Source: Pseudomonas sp. R37(2017) (GTDB lineage: Bacteria; Pseudomonadota; Gammaproteobacteria; Pseudomonadales; Pseudomonadaceae). From it: 64,000 nt of DNA. Where the stretch lies: NCBI RefSeq assembly GCF_002113375.1, contig NZ_NEHO01000004.1, forward strand, positions 186,001 through 250,000, written 5' to 3'. The position numbers and the translations under genes are program-made. The notes beneath the pieces were generated by a model, which was not told the origin of the DNA, did not search any database, and was given only the letters and a program-made list of their open reading frames with translations. Positions 40,642 through 49,467 of this stretch are shown piece after piece (the first letter of the stretch is position 1; every line of letters starts with the position of its first letter).

Positions 40642-40669
40642 AAAACCCCGACTGGTTCGGGGTTTTTTA
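40642..40669 (+). terminator. Intrinsic terminator of rpoS
   Basis: An 11-bp stem AAAAACCCCGA / TCGGGGTTTTT with a CTGGT loop and a T6 run. Confidence 0.92.
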
Positions 40670-40715
40670 TTGTCTGGTCTCTGGAGTGGGTCAGCTCGGA
40701 ATATTGGTTTCCTGC

Positions 40716-40733
40716 TGTAAGCCCTGGCTTACT
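40716..40733. promoter_or_regulatory. GacA upstream activating sequence for rsmZ
   Basis: TGTAAG-CCCTGG-CTTACT matches the GacA consensus TGTAAG-N6-CTTACA in 11 of 12 positions. Its centre is about 180 bases before the predicted RNA start, the spacing known for rsmZ. The AT-rich stretch between it and the promoter (about 40740-40850) resembles sites bound by IHF and MvaT-type proteins; that is inference. Confidence 0.88.
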
Positions 40734-40869
40734 CTTGCGTAAGTGTTCGTTATTTTTACACCCTGCCAGTCGTCTATGCTGTGCGTTTTGTGTCTATATC
40801 TCTATGATTTATATGGGTATTTTTTATTATTAATGATGTGTGACAGTTGGGATTCGCGCCAAAGGGCGA

Positions 40870-40897
40870 TTGATCGTGAAGGGAAAAGCTCTAGTAT
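40870..40897 (+). promoter_or_regulatory. rsmZ promoter
   Basis: TTGATC (40870-40875) and TAGTAT (40892-40897), 16-base spacer, placing the start at about 40906 at TGTCGACGG, the typical 5' end of this RNA. Confidence 0.75.
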
Positions 40898-40905
40898 TCA
40901 TCTGG

Positions 40906-41038
40906 TGTCGACGGACAGACACGCCCTTCAAGGATGAGGGGGGGAATGGACATCGCAGGATGCGATTCATCAGGACGATGAAAAGGAATACAGGGAATAG
41001 GGAAAAAATGTGGGCGGGTCAAACCGCCCCTTTTTTTT
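40906..41038 (+). ncRNA. rsmZ: RsmZ-type regulatory RNA (CsrA/RsmA/RsmE sponge)
   Basis: About 133 nt with nine GGA motifs. Several sit in hairpin loops: CCCTTCA-AGGA-TGAGGG (40924-40940), ATCGC-AGGAT-GCGAT (40952-40966) and TCATC-AGGAC-GATGA (40967-40981). The 3' end is a GGGCGG/CCGCCC terminator followed by eight or more Ts. RNAs of this family sequester RsmA/RsmE and relieve translational repression of secondary-metabolite and exoproduct genes under GacS/GacA. The rpoS-fdxA location is the known position of rsmZ in Pseudomonas. Confidence 0.95.
41012..41038 (+). terminator. rsmZ terminator
   Basis: GGGCGG-GTCAAA-CCGCCC followed by C and a T8 run. Confidence 0.92.
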
Positions 41039-41051
41039 GCCCGCAGAAAAG

Positions 41052-41078
41052 CAAAAAGGCCCTTGTGGGGCCTTTTTC
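41052..41078 (-). terminator. fdxA terminator (works on both strands)
   Basis: AAAAAGGCCC-TTGTG-GGGCCTTTTT. Read on the minus strand it follows the fdxA stop by 17 bases; on the plus strand it backs up the rsmZ terminator. Confidence 0.85.
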
Positions 41079-41094
41079 GCGAACGCGGGGGTAA

Positions 41095-41418
41095 TCAGCG
41101 TTCGAGATTTGCGATCTTGCCTTGCTTGCCGTCCCATTCTGCGGAGTCGGGCAGCGGATCCTTGCGCTCGGTGATGTTCGGCCAGATTTCAGCCAACTCA
41201 GCGTTCAGCTCAATGAAGTTTTCCATGCCGGCTGGGACCTCATCTTCAGAGAAGATAGCCACGGCAGGGCATTCAGGTTCGCACAGTGCGCAATCGATGC
41301 ACTCATCCGGGTGGATCACCAGGAAGTTCGGGCCTTCGTAAAAGCAGTCCACCGGACAGACTTCTACGCAGTCGGTGTACTTGCACTTGATGCAGTTGTC
41401 GGTGACGACGAAGGTCAT
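41095..41418 (-). CDS. fdxA: Ferredoxin FdxA, 7Fe type
   Basis: A 107-residue ferredoxin of the Azotobacter FdI type. The cysteines in [19 protein letters not shown] and [13 protein letters not shown] bind one [3Fe-4S] and one [4Fe-4S] cluster. The exact electron-transfer partner is unknown. It converges on the rsmZ RNA and shares a bidirectional terminator with it. The 142-base gap upstream towards mutS shows no recognisable feature beyond its ribosome-binding site. Confidence 0.96.
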   Translation of the reverse strand: MTFVVTDNCIKCKYTDCVEVCPVDCFYEGPNFLVIHPDECIDCALCEPECPAVAIFSEDEVPAGMENFIELNAELAEIWPNITERKDPLPDSAEWDGKQGKIANLER

Positions 41419-41560
41419 TTCTAATTTTCTCCTCAGGCGCGGCTTGCTGCGCCCCTTCTCGTAGGGGTCGCCAGGTTCGGGAGCGATAGTCTGCTGGCCA
41501 GGCTATTAGCCAGCAGCCTCCCAAACCGCGCGAGATTCTAACAGCTTGCAAGCCGCTGCG

Positions 41561-44140
41561 TTAGATCCGTGTCTTTAGTGTATAGAGCATTTCGAGAGCA
41601 TGACGTGGCGTCATGTTGTCCAGATCCAGTTTGGCCAGGTCATCCAGGACCGGGTGTGGCAGGCTGGCAAACATATCGCTTTGCTGCGGAGCAGCCGGTT
41701 TACCCTTGGTGGGCACAGGCGCCTCGTGGGGCAGGGCGGTGTCTTCCAGGCGGCTCAAATGCTCGCGGGCCCGGGTGATCACTTCACTCGGTACGCCTGC
41801 CAGCTGCGCAACGGCCAGGCCGTAACTCTGGCTGGCAGGTCCGGGCAGTACGTGGTGCAGGAACACGATGCGCTCGTTGTGCTCGGTGGCGTTGAGATGC
41901 ACGTTGGCTACCAGTGGCTGGGCCTCCGGCAGGACAGTCAGTTCGAAGTAGTGGGTGGCGAACAGCGTGTAGGCACGCAGATGCGCCAGGCGCTCGGCCG
42001 CCGCCCAAGCCAGGGACAGGCCGTCGAAGGTGCTGGTGCCGCGTCCGACTTCGTCCATCAGCACCAGGCTGCGTTCGGTGGCGTTGTGCAGAATGTTGGC
42101 GGTTTCGCTCATTTCCACCATGAAGGTAGAACGCCCGCCGGCCAGGTCGTCGCTGGAACCGATCCGGGTGAAGATGCGATCGACCAGCGACAACTCGCAA
42201 CTGGCCGCCGGCACGAAGCTGCCGATGTGCGCCAGGAGCACGATCAATGCGGTCTGACGCATATAGGTGGATTTACCGCCCATGTTCGGACCGGTGATCA
42301 CTAGCATGCGCGTGTGGTCGTCCAGGCTCAGGTCGTTGGCCACGAATGGTGTGGTCAGCACTTGCTCGACCACCGGGTGGCGCCCCTGGCTGATGCGCAT
42401 GCACGGTTCGCTGACGAAGCGTGGGCAGTTCAGGTCGAGGTTCAGCGCACGTTCTGCCAGGTTGCTCAAGACGTCCAGTTCGGCGAGGGCGCCGGCGGTG
42501 TCCTGCAGTGGCGGCAGCTGGCTGATCAGGTCTTCGAGCAGCGCATCGTAAAGCATCTTCTCGCGGGCCAGGGCGCGGCTCTTGGCTGACAAAGCCTTGT
42601 CTTCGAACGCCTTGAGTTCCGGTGTAATGAAGCGTTCGGCGCCTTTGAGCGTCTGGCGGCGAATATAGTCGGCCGGTGCCGATTCCGCTTGCTTGCTCGG
42701 CAGTTCGATGAAGTAACCGTGGATGCGGTTGTAACCGACCTTCAGATGCGACAGACCGGTGCGGGCCTTTTCCCGTGCCTCGAGGTCGATCAGGAATTGT
42801 CCGGCGTTTTCGCTGAGCGACTGCAATTCGTCGAGTTCGCTGTCGTAGCCGGTTTTCAGCACGCCGCCATCACGAATGACTGCGGGTGGGTTGTCGATGA
42901 TGGCTTTTTCCAGGAGTGCCGCCAGTTCCGGGTAGGTGCTGGTAATGGTGGCAAGTTGCTGGAGATGCGGGGCTTCGAGCTCCGTCATTGCCACTTGCAG
43001 TGCAGGCAGTGCGCCGAGGGCGTCACGCAAGCGGGCGAGGTCGCGGGGGCGGGCATTGCGCAGGCCGATCCGCGCAAGAATCCGCTCGATGTCACCGATC
43101 TCCTTGAGCTGCGGTTGCAGTCTTTCAAAGCGGTAACCGTCGAGCAGGCACGTGATCGAGGTCTGGCGCGCCAGCAGCACTGTCAAGTCCCGTAACGGGC
43201 GATTCAGCCAGCGGGTCAGCAGGCGACTGCCCATGGCGGTCTGGCAGCGGTCCACTACCGATTGCAGGGTGTTGTCACGGCCCCCGGCCAGGTTGGTGTC
43301 GAGCTCCAGGTTGCGACGGCTGGCGCCATCGAGCACCACGGTGTCATCCAGGCGCTCATGACGCAGGCTGCGCAAATGAGGCAAGGCGGTGCGTTGGGTT
43401 TCCTTGGCGTAGGCCAACAGACAACCGGCGGCGCCGATCGCCAGGGTCAGGGTTTCGCAGCCAAAGCCCTTGAGGTCCTGGGTCGAGAATTGCTGGCACA
43501 GGCTTTTGAGCGCCGAATCGCGTTCGAAATCCCACGGCGCACGGCGACGCACGCCACGGCGTTTCTCCGCCGGCAAGTCCTTTGGCCAGTCATCCGGGAT
43601 CAGCAATTCCACCGGATTGACCCGCTCCAGTTCCGCCAGCAGATTTTCCCAACCCTTGATTTCCAGCACGCTGAAGTTGCCGCTGGTGATGTCCAGTACC
43701 GCTAGGCCGAACAGGCGCTCATCACCCAGGACGGCGGCGATCAGGTTGTCGCGACGCTCATCCAGCAGTGCCTCGTCACTCACCGTGCCCGGCGTGATGA
43801 TGCGCACGACCTGCCGCTCCACCGGACCTTTGCTGGTGGCCGGGTCGCCGACTTGCTCGCAGATCACCACCGACTCGCCCAGCTTCACCAGTTTTGCCAG
43901 GTAACCCTCGGCGGCATGGTAGGGAATCCCGCACATCGGAATCGCCTGCCCGGCCGACTGCCCGCGGGCGGTGAGCGTGATGTCCAGCAACTTGGCGGCC
44001 TTCTTCGCGTCTTCATAGAAGATCTCGTAGAAGTCGCCCATGCGGTAGAACATCAACTGGTCCGGGTGCTGGTTTTTCAGGCGCCAGTATTGCTGCATCA
44101 TCGGGGTGTGGGAGGACAGGTCGGAGACGGCTTTATTCAT
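41561..44140 (-). CDS. mutS: DNA mismatch repair protein MutS
   Basis: An 859-residue mismatch-recognition ATPase. The mismatch-binding Phe-x-Glu region is [15 protein letters not shown] near residues 30-45; the Walker A motif is [13 protein letters not shown], Walker [17 protein letters not shown], and the C-terminal tetramerisation end is present. The start [19 protein letters not shown] at 44140 is chosen over a frame that stays open 52 codons further upstream through the regulatory region of the next gene. It is divergent from the PrtR-like repressor and marks one border of the tailocin insertion site. Confidence 0.97.
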   Translation of the reverse strand: MNKAVSDLSSHTPMMQQYWRLKNQHPDQLMFYRMGDFYEIFYEDAKKAAKLLDITLTARGQSAGQAIPMCGIPYHAAEGYLAKLVKLGESVVICEQVGDPATSKGPVERQVVRIITPGTVSDEALLDERRDNLIAAVLGDERLFGLAVLDITSGNFSVLEIKGWENLLAELERVNPVELLIPDDWPKDLPAEKRRGVRRRAPWDFERDSALKSLCQQFSTQDLKGFGCETLTLAIGAAGCLLAYAKETQRTALPHLRSLRHERLDDTVVLDGASRRNLELDTNLAGGRDNTLQSVVDRCQTAMGSRLLTRWLNRPLRDLTVLLARQTSITCLLDGYRFERLQPQLKEIGDIERILARIGLRNARPRDLARLRDALGALPALQVAMTELEAPHLQQLATITSTYPELAALLEKAIIDNPPAVIRDGGVLKTGYDSELDELQSLSENAGQFLIDLEAREKARTGLSHLKVGYNRIHGYFIELPSKQAESAPADYIRRQTLKGAERFITPELKAFEDKALSAKSRALAREKMLYDALLEDLISQLPPLQDTAGALAELDVLSNLAERALNLDLNCPRFVSEPCMRISQGRHPVVEQVLTTPFVANDLSLDDHTRMLVITGPNMGGKSTYMRQTALIVLLAHIGSFVPAASCELSLVDRIFTRIGSSDDLAGGRSTFMVEMSETANILHNATERSLVLMDEVGRGTSTFDGLSLAWAAAERLAHLRAYTLFATHYFELTVLPEAQPLVANVHLNATEHNERIVFLHHVLPGPASQSYGLAVAQLAGVPSEVITRAREHLSRLEDTALPHEAPVPTKGKPAAPQQSDMFASLPHPVLDDLAKLDLDNMTPRHALEMLYTLKTRI

Positions 44141-44267
44141 CGGATTGTCAGGAAGCTCGTTGAAAGAGGTGGGGCAAAAGCGGGGGCAACGGCCGGGCTT
44201 TTCCGCGATGGGCGCAAGGTTACCATGGGCGCTCTGCATGACGCAGGCACCACGGTCGGATGACATC

Positions 44268-44307
44268 TTTTGCGATGCAAAAATCATGTTATGCATCGAC
44301 TATGCAA
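44268..44307. promoter_or_regulatory. Candidate operators upstream of the PrtR-like repressor
   Basis: TTTTGCGATGCAAAA (44268-44282, TTTTGC-GAT-GCAAAA) is followed by two half-site-like copies, ATGCAT (44291-44296) and ATGCAA (44302-44307). The ATGCAT/TGCA core recurs in the holin promoter at 45181-45196, suggesting the same repressor binds both. Confidence 0.5.
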
Positions 44308-44342
44308 TTCGGCATTTGTCTTCTTCGAAAAGAACAAGCAAT

Positions 44343-45080
44343 ATGCGCATTATGCAAAAACGCAACGTATCAACTGTCTTGAGAGTATTGCTCGATCAGC
44401 ACGGGATCTCCCCCACGGAGCTTCACCGTCGGACCGGCGTGCCTCAATCCACGCTCTCGCGCATTCTCAGCGGGAAGATCGTCGATCCTTCGGATAGGCA
44501 CATTTCGAAAATTGCCGACTATTTTTCCGTGAGCACCGACCAGTTGCGAGGTCGCGCAGATGTCACCATCAATGCAGGGCGTGCCCAGATCCATTCTGAA
44601 CTCAAGGATATAAGTCTGTGGGACGACGATACCCCTGTCGATGACGACGAGGTATCGGTCCCCTTTCTTCGCGAGGTTGAATTGGCCGCTGGATCAGGAA
44701 GATTCGTCATCGAAGAAAGCGAGCGCTCCAGCCTGCGCTTTGGCAAGCGAAGCCTGCGCCATAACGGTGTGCAGTTCGACCAGGCCAAATGCGTGACAGT
44801 GCGCGGCAACAGCATGTTGCCGGTACTGCGCGATGGCGCCACGGTCGGGGTCAATGCCGGCAAGTGCGGCATTGGCGATATCGTTGACGGCGACCTTTAT
44901 GCAATCAATCACAATGGTCAATTGCGGGTGAAGCAACTGTATCGCCTGCCGACCGGGATTCGCCTGCGCAGCTTCAACCGCGATGAACATCCTGACGAAG
45001 ATTACACCTTTCAGGAAATCCAGGAGGAGCCGATTGTTATCCTCGGGCATGTCTTCTGGTGGGGCATGTACGCCCGTTAA
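44343..45080 (+). CDS. PrtR-like S24/XRE transcriptional repressor (self-cleavable)
   Basis: 245 residues. The N-terminal XRE helix-turn-helix spans about residues 10-45 (SPTELHRRTGVPQSTLSRIL). The C-terminal LexA/CI-type S24 domain has the Ala-Gly cleavage site at A116-G117 (LAAGSG), catalytic S157 (RGNSM) and K197 (LRVKQ), so RecA-stimulated self-cleavage should be possible. In P. aeruginosa PrtR represses pyocin genes; in the P. fluorescens group related repressors head tailocin clusters between mutS and cinA. Here only a holin gene follows. The start is ATG 44343 or 44352. A terminator sits at 45098. Confidence 0.88.
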   Translation: MRIMQKRNVSTVLRVLLDQHGISPTELHRRTGVPQSTLSRILSGKIVDPSDRHISKIADYFSVSTDQLRGRADVTINAGRAQIHSELKDISLWDDDTPVDDDEVSVPFLREVELAAGSGRFVIEESERSSLRFGKRSLRHNGVQFDQAKCVTVRGNSMLPVLRDGATVGVNAGKCGIGDIVDGDLYAINHNGQLRVKQLYRLPTGIRLRSFNRDEHPDEDYTFQEIQEEPIVILGHVFWWGMYAR

Positions 45081-45097
45081 TGCCTTTGCGTCCAGAT

Positions 45098-45126
45098 AAA
45101 ACCCGCTTGTCGTGCGGGTTTTTTTT
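45098..45126 (+). terminator. Intrinsic terminator after the PrtR-like gene
   Basis: AAAACCCGC-TTGTCGT-GCGGGTTTT extended to a T8 run. It isolates the repressor from the holin gene. Confidence 0.9.
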
Positions 45127-45171
45127 CGTGTGCTGAAAGCATTGGATTGTCTTTTTCGTTGCGTTTGTGCA

Positions 45172-45200
45172 TTGACTGAGTATGCATTGATGCATAATCT
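45172..45200 (+). promoter_or_regulatory. Holin promoter with operator dyad in its spacer
   Basis: TTGACT (45172-45177) and TAATCT (45195-45200) are separated by exactly 17 bases. TATGCATTGATGCATA (45181-45196), a perfect dyad with 7-bp arms, fills the spacer and touches the -10. A repressor bound there would block RNA polymerase. Confidence 0.75.
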
Positions 45201-45248
45201 TGTTGCCTATTCATTCAAGGCATGACCGTTCGCTCAAGGAGGCATGAA

Positions 45249-45590
45249 ATGACCGCGGAGCAGTATGCGTTGCTGGACATGCCTCTTTGGCTGCTCATTC
45301 TCTTGCCAGCTCTCGGTGGTATTGCTGGTGAAATGTGGCGTGCCGACAAAGACGGCGTTCGTGGCTGGGTCCTTGTCCGGCGCCTGTGCCTGCGGTCTGG
45401 CTCGAGCATGATCTGCGGCGCCTCGGTCATCATGCTGCTGCATGCCGCCAATGTTTCCATTTGGGCTGCTTGTGCGGCTGGTTGTTTGGCGGCGATGTCC
45501 GGGGCAGACGTAGTTCTCGGGTTATATGAGCGTTGGACCGCCAAGCGCCTGGGGATCGGTCATGCCCCGTCCGGTGACGTCGAGGATTGA
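45249..45590 (+). CDS. Holin-like small membrane protein
   Basis: 113 residues with hydrophobic segments at about 13-29 (LWLLILLPALGGIAGEM), 51-68 and 70-92 and a basic, hydrophilic C-terminus: the layout of a three-segment pyocin/tailocin holin. Holins make inner-membrane holes that let endolysin reach the cell wall. The ATG at 45249 has AAGGAGG six bases before it. The gene follows the PrtR-like repressor and precedes cinA, the holin place in tailocin clusters of this group, but no endolysin, spanin or tail gene is present. The function is inferred from size, topology and position. Confidence 0.7.
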   Translation: MTAEQYALLDMPLWLLILLPALGGIAGEMWRADKDGVRGWVLVRRLCLRSGSSMICGASVIMLLHAANVSIWAACAAGCLAAMSGADVVLGLYERWTAKRLGIGHAPSGDVED

Positions 45591-45707
45591 TTCCTCGGCA
45601 GGCCTTCCCCAGAGCCTCCGTTTCTGTGCATTTTGATCGTTCCAGTCGCTTGCAAGTGCGGTCTGCTGGTGTACGGTTAACCCATCCCGCCCCATCAGGA
45701 GATGACC

Positions 45708-46208
45708 GTGAAAGTAATCACCCAGCTCGCCGCTGACCTTGGCAGGCAATTGCAGATTCTCAATGCCCATGTTTCCACGGCCGAGTCCTGTACGGGAGGT
45801 GGGATCGCCGAGGCGATCACACGAATTCCGGGCAGCTCGGCGTGGTTCGAGGCCGGTTATGTCACTTATTCCAATCTGCAGAAGAACCTGCAGCTGGATG
45901 TCCCGGTGGAATTGTTCACCCGGGTGGGGGCGGTCAGTCGCGAGGTGGTCGAAGCAATGGCCAGGGGCGCGCAGGAGAAAAGTCGAGCGTATTTTTCCGT
46001 GGCGGTCAGCGGCGTGGCCGGGCCGGACGGCGGCTCGCCGAGCAAGCCAGTGGGCACGGTATGGCTGGCCTGGGGCGTGGGCGAGCGATTGTTCAGCGAG
46101 GTGCAACACTTCTCCGGTGACCGCGACGAGGTGCGCCGACAAACGGTGAAGGCCGCGCTAGAGGGGCTGCTGCGGTATGCCGCGGCAGAAATCTCAAATC
46201 AGGGGTAG
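45708..46208 (+). CDS. cinA: CinA C-terminal domain protein, nicotinamide-nucleotide amidase (PncC-like)
   Basis: 166 residues containing only the C-terminal CinA/PncC amidohydrolase domain, with the family segments [20 protein letters not shown] and [18 protein letters not shown]. The domain deamidates nicotinamide mononucleotide to nicotinate mononucleotide in pyridine nucleotide salvage. The start is probably GTG 45708, six bases after AGGAG; an ATG at 45702 touches the ribosome-binding site and is less likely. It lies just before recA, as in many bacteria. Confidence 0.92.
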   Translation: MKVITQLAADLGRQLQILNAHVSTAESCTGGGIAEAITRIPGSSAWFEAGYVTYSNLQKNLQLDVPVELFTRVGAVSREVVEAMARGAQEKSRAYFSVAVSGVAGPDGGSPSKPVGTVWLAWGVGERLFSEVQHFSGDRDEVRRQTVKAALEGLLRYAAAEISNQG

Positions 46209-46235
46209 GCGATCGGGAATCGCTGTGGAATAATA

Positions 46236-46251
46236 CTGGCTACTTATACAG
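46236..46251. promoter_or_regulatory. LexA (SOS) box of recA
   Basis: CTGGCTACTTATACAG fits CTG-N10-CAG with the 3' half ACAG perfect. It lies 41-56 bases before the recA ATG. Confidence 0.85.
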
Positions 46252-46291
46252 GTGTTGGCCGTCAGGCCTTATTGATTACGTGAGGACTTTA

Positions 46292-47350
46292 ATGGACGAC
46301 AACAAGAAGAAAGCCTTGGCTGCGGCCCTGGGTCAGATCGAACGTCAATTCGGCAAGGGTGCCGTAATGCGTATGGGCGATCAGGACCGTCAGGCGATCC
46401 CGGCCATTTCCACTGGCTCTCTGGGTCTGGACATTGCTCTCGGCATCGGCGGTCTGCCAAAAGGCCGTATTATTGAAATCTACGGTCCTGAATCTTCCGG
46501 TAAAACCACGCTGACCTTGTCCGTGATCGCCCAGGCTCAAAAAGCCGGCGCGACTTGCGCATTCGTCGACGCCGAACACGCCCTCGACCCTGAGTACGCC
46601 GGCAAGTTGGGCGTGAACGTTGACGACCTGCTGGTTTCCCAGCCAGATACCGGCGAGCAGGCCCTGGAAATCACCGACATGCTGGTGCGTTCCAACGCAG
46701 TTGACGTGATCATCGTCGACTCCGTGGCCGCCCTGGTGCCAAAGGCAGAAATCGAAGGCGAAATGGGTGACATGCACGTGGGCCTGCAAGCCCGTCTGAT
46801 GTCCCAGGCGCTGCGTAAAATCACCGGTAACATCAAGAACGCCAACTGCCTGGTGATCTTCATCAACCAGATCCGCATGAAAATCGGTGTGATGTTCGGT
46901 AGCCCGGAAACCACCACCGGTGGTAACGCACTGAAGTTCTACGCATCGGTTCGTCTGGACATCCGTCGCACTGGCGCAGTGAAAGAAGGTGATGAAGTCG
47001 TCGGTAGCGAAACCCGCGTCAAGGTTGTGAAGAACAAGGTGGCCTCGCCGTTCCGTCAGGCCGAGTTCCAGATTCTTTACGGCAAGGGTATCTATCTCAA
47101 CGGTGAGATGATCGACCTGGGTGTTTTGCACGGTTTCGTAGAGAAGTCTGGTGCCTGGTATGCCTACAACGGCACCAAGATCGGCCAGGGTAAAGCCAAC
47201 TCGGCCAAGTTCCTGGCGGATAACCCGGAAGTCGCAGCAGCGCTCGAGAAGCAACTGCGTGACAAGCTGTTGTCCCCGGCATCGGTAGCGGACGCCAAAG
47301 CGTCTGCGGTCAAAGAGACCGAAGACGACCTGGTTGACGCTGATATCTGA
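46292..47350 (+). CDS. recA: Recombinase RecA
   Basis: A 352-residue ATP-dependent strand-exchange protein and co-protease for LexA and phage-type repressors. The Walker A motif GPESSGKTT lies near residues 67-75, loop L1/L2 regions are intact ([20 protein letters not shown]), and the acidic C-terminus ends [10 protein letters not shown]. The ATG at 46292 is preferred over an in-frame upstream codon. A LexA box lies upstream and recX nine bases downstream. Its coprotease activity would also trigger the PrtR-like repressor 1.2 kb away. Confidence 0.98.
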   Translation: MDDNKKKALAAALGQIERQFGKGAVMRMGDQDRQAIPAISTGSLGLDIALGIGGLPKGRIIEIYGPESSGKTTLTLSVIAQAQKAGATCAFVDAEHALDPEYAGKLGVNVDDLLVSQPDTGEQALEITDMLVRSNAVDVIIVDSVAALVPKAEIEGEMGDMHVGLQARLMSQALRKITGNIKNANCLVIFINQIRMKIGVMFGSPETTTGGNALKFYASVRLDIRRTGAVKEGDEVVGSETRVKVVKNKVASPFRQAEFQILYGKGIYLNGEMIDLGVLHGFVEKSGAWYAYNGTKIGQGKANSAKFLADNPEVAAALEKQLRDKLLSPASVADAKASAVKETEDDLVDADI

Positions 47351-47358
47351 TCGAAGTG

Positions 47359-47826
47359 ATGACTGCCGCACTCGATACACTCGTCGCGGTGCGGCGAACC
47401 GCAATGGACCTGCTCGCTCGACGCGAGCACGGTCGTGTCGAGCTGACGCGTAAACTGCGTCAGCGCGGCGCCCTCCCTGAAATGATCGAAACAGCACTCG
47501 ACCGGTTGACGGAAGAGGGGTTGTTGTCCGAAGCCCGTTACCTCGAAAGCTTCGTTTCCTACCGCGCACGTTCCGGTTATGGCCCTTTGCGGATTCGTGA
47601 AGAGTTGAGCCAGCGCGGCTTGCTGCGTACAGATATTGAACTTGCTCTGCGTGAGAGCGGTATCGACTGGCAGGAGCAAATGGCCGATACCTGGCGACGC
47701 AAGTTCTCCGGTCAATTGCCAGCGGACGTCCGGGAGCGAGCCAAACAGGGCAGGTTTCTGGCGTATCGTGGATACTCCATGGAAATGATCAACCGCCTGT
47801 TCAGTGGGCGAGGGATGGACGATTGA
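47359..47826 (+). CDS. recX: Regulatory protein RecX
   Basis: A 155-residue helical-repeat inhibitor of RecA filaments. The RecX repeats are recognisable ([20 protein letters not shown] and [16 protein letters not shown]). It starts nine bases after recA, so it is co-induced by DNA damage; the ribosome-binding site is weak, which should keep RecX low relative to RecA. A GTG one codon before the ATG is also in frame. Confidence 0.95.
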   Translation: MTAALDTLVAVRRTAMDLLARREHGRVELTRKLRQRGALPEMIETALDRLTEEGLLSEARYLESFVSYRARSGYGPLRIREELSQRGLLRTDIELALRESGIDWQEQMADTWRRKFSGQLPADVRERAKQGRFLAYRGYSMEMINRLFSGRGMDD

Positions 47827-47830
47827 ACTG

Positions 47831-47867
47831 AAACGGCCCGCTATTTCGATAGCGGGCCGTTTTTTTG
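47831..47867 (+). terminator. Bidirectional terminator, recX / LOG-family gene
   Basis: A perfect 14-bp stem AAACGGCCCGCTAT / ATAGCGGGCCGTTT with a TTCG tetraloop and T7. It lies between two convergent genes and can end both. Confidence 0.93.
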
Positions 47868-47869
47868 CC

Positions 47870-48988
47870 TCACGTCACCTTTGACGGTTCCCGTGTGCGC
47901 TGTTGCACCTGGGGTTTTGTTTGTGCCCAGTTTTCCGGCAGGTTGATGTAGTCCACAAGCTCGCGCAGGCGACCATGATTGCGGGCGTTGAAGTTGAAGA
48001 CCAATCGCACCAGATGGCTGAACTCGGCTTCATCGTGCTCTTCACTGCTGTAGACATGCTGATGGAAGTGATCGCTCAGGCACAGATCGGCGAAATCTTC
48101 CTGCATATGTTCGAGTGCGTGGTCGCTGAGTGTGTGATTCATGCGAATCAGGAACTGGTGCTTGAGCCAGCGACTGGAGTGGAAGTTGCTGTAGAACTGG
48201 TTGATGTGCTCTACCGCTTCCTCGACGTTGTAGACCAGTTTCACCAGCTTCATGTCAGTGGGCAGGATGTAGTGGTTTTCCTCCAGTTGCTGATGAATGA
48301 AGTCCAGTGCGCCTTGCCAGAATTTGCCGTCCGGCGTGTCCAGTAGCACCACTGGTACCAATGGGCTCTTGCCAGTCTGGATCAGTGTCAGCACTTCCAG
48401 CGCTTCATCCAGTGTGCCAAAGCCACCCGGGCATAGCACCAGGGCATCGGCTTCCTTGACGAAGAACAGCTTGCGGGTGAAGAAGAAGTGGAAGGGCAGC
48501 AGGTTGGTCGTGCCGTCGACAGTGGGGTTGGCATGCTGCTCGAAGGGCAGGGTGATGTTGAACCCCAGGCTGTGTGCCAGGCCGGCCCCCTCATGGGCGG
48601 CGGCCATGATGCCGCCACCGGCACCGGTGATCACCATCATGTCCGAGCGCGCCAGCGCAGCACCGAGTTCCCGGGCCATGTTGTAGAGCGGATGTTCCAT
48701 GGGGGTGCGGGCCGAGCCGAAAACAGTGACCTTGCGCCGGTCCTTGAATTGTTCGAGTACGCGGAAAGCCTGCTCCAGTTCGCGCAGGGCTTGCAGGGTG
48801 ATTTTGGCATTCCAGCGGTTGTGGTCTTCCTGGGCCATGCGCAGCACGGTCAGGATCATGTCGCGGTAGATCGGGATGTTCGGACTGTTGGGGGAAATCA
48901 GCTTGAGTTGTTCTTCGACCTTGCTGATGAGGTCGTGGCCGCTTTCTTCAAAATGACGGCTCAGGAGGTCATTTGGTTGGTAAGGCAT
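47870..48988 (-). CDS. LOG-family protein (TIGR00730/PpnN-like), long form
   Basis: A 372-residue protein whose core has the LOG/lysine-decarboxylase-like motifs TVFGSARTP, ITGAGGGIMAAAHEGA and PGGFGTLDEALE (the PGGxGTxxE active site). LOG enzymes hydrolyse nucleoside 5'-monophosphates to a base and ribose 5-phosphate. The core is flanked by about 85 extra N-terminal residues and a 110-residue acidic/His-rich C-terminal part, longer than the 180-220 residue simple LOG proteins. Convergent with recX; substrate unknown. RBS GGAGAAG precedes the ATG. Confidence 0.82.
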   Translation of the reverse strand: MPYQPNDLLSRHFEESGHDLISKVEEQLKLISPNSPNIPIYRDMILTVLRMAQEDHNRWNAKITLQALRELEQAFRVLEQFKDRRKVTVFGSARTPMEHPLYNMARELGAALARSDMMVITGAGGGIMAAAHEGAGLAHSLGFNITLPFEQHANPTVDGTTNLLPFHFFFTRKLFFVKEADALVLCPGGFGTLDEALEVLTLIQTGKSPLVPVVLLDTPDGKFWQGALDFIHQQLEENHYILPTDMKLVKLVYNVEEAVEHINQFYSNFHSSRWLKHQFLIRMNHTLSDHALEHMQEDFADLCLSDHFHQHVYSSEEHDEAEFSHLVRLVFNFNARNHGRLRELVDYINLPENWAQTKPQVQQRTREPSKVT

Positions 48989-49467
48989 TCAACTTCTCCT
49001 TCTGCACAGAACCCTCGGCCCGACAACGTGCGTCGATGCCACGACACTCCATGTGTCGCTGTCTGCCCTGGCCCATGCCTGGGCGATCTACTTGACCCGA
49101 CAGGTATCGGATCATCCAAACAGGCTCTGTTTTTCCTTGAATGAAAGAAACGTTCGCATAACACGACAAGCGACGGCCAGCCTCTTTCCGGCCCTGAAAA
49201 TGAACGTGGATACCCTGAAATCCAGACCTTCGCGGTAATTTGCGCTGCCTTGATCATTGCGCCACAAAGTCTTTCCTGGCAACCGCTTATTGACGATTTA
49301 CAAGGTGGTTTCACCATTCGTCTGAACGTCCGTCGCATGTGCTGCACTCTGATTTACTAAGTTACAGGTGTCACACGACAACTTTGCGTCTACGGCAGGG
49401 CGCACGGTACATGCGTTTTAAGGATTTATCGCTCAAACATGAGTGAAGTGCAGGGAGGCGGGAAACC
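48989..49467. other. Intergenic gap without recognisable genes
   Basis: A 479-base stretch, more AT-rich than its surroundings, between the divergent LOG gene and the 64-residue protein gene. It must hold both promoters. I see TTGACC at 49092 on the plus strand but no matched -10, and no hairpin or repeat that stands out. Short open frames here have no ribosome-binding site or coding character. Confidence 0.5.

Noticed and set aside
40840..41094. 84-residue frame over the rsmZ region
   Set aside because: The sequence is explained by the RsmZ RNA with its promoter and terminator; no ribosome-binding site and unlike any protein.
44141..44296. Upstream extension of mutS to 911 residues
   Set aside because: The extra 52 residues run through the repressor control region and do not resemble the MutS N-terminus, which begins near [13 protein letters not shown].
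44106..44342. N-terminal extension of the PrtR-like repressor
   Set aside because: The extension overlaps mutS antisense and the operator region; the XRE domain begins right after 44343.
44268..46208. Complete prophage or tailocin between mutS and cinA
   Set aside because: Only a repressor and a holin-like gene are present; no tail, integrase, lysis enzyme or attachment-site duplication could be seen.
49053..49238. 61-residue frame in the 48989-49467 gap
   Set aside because: No ribosome-binding site and no coding-like composition.
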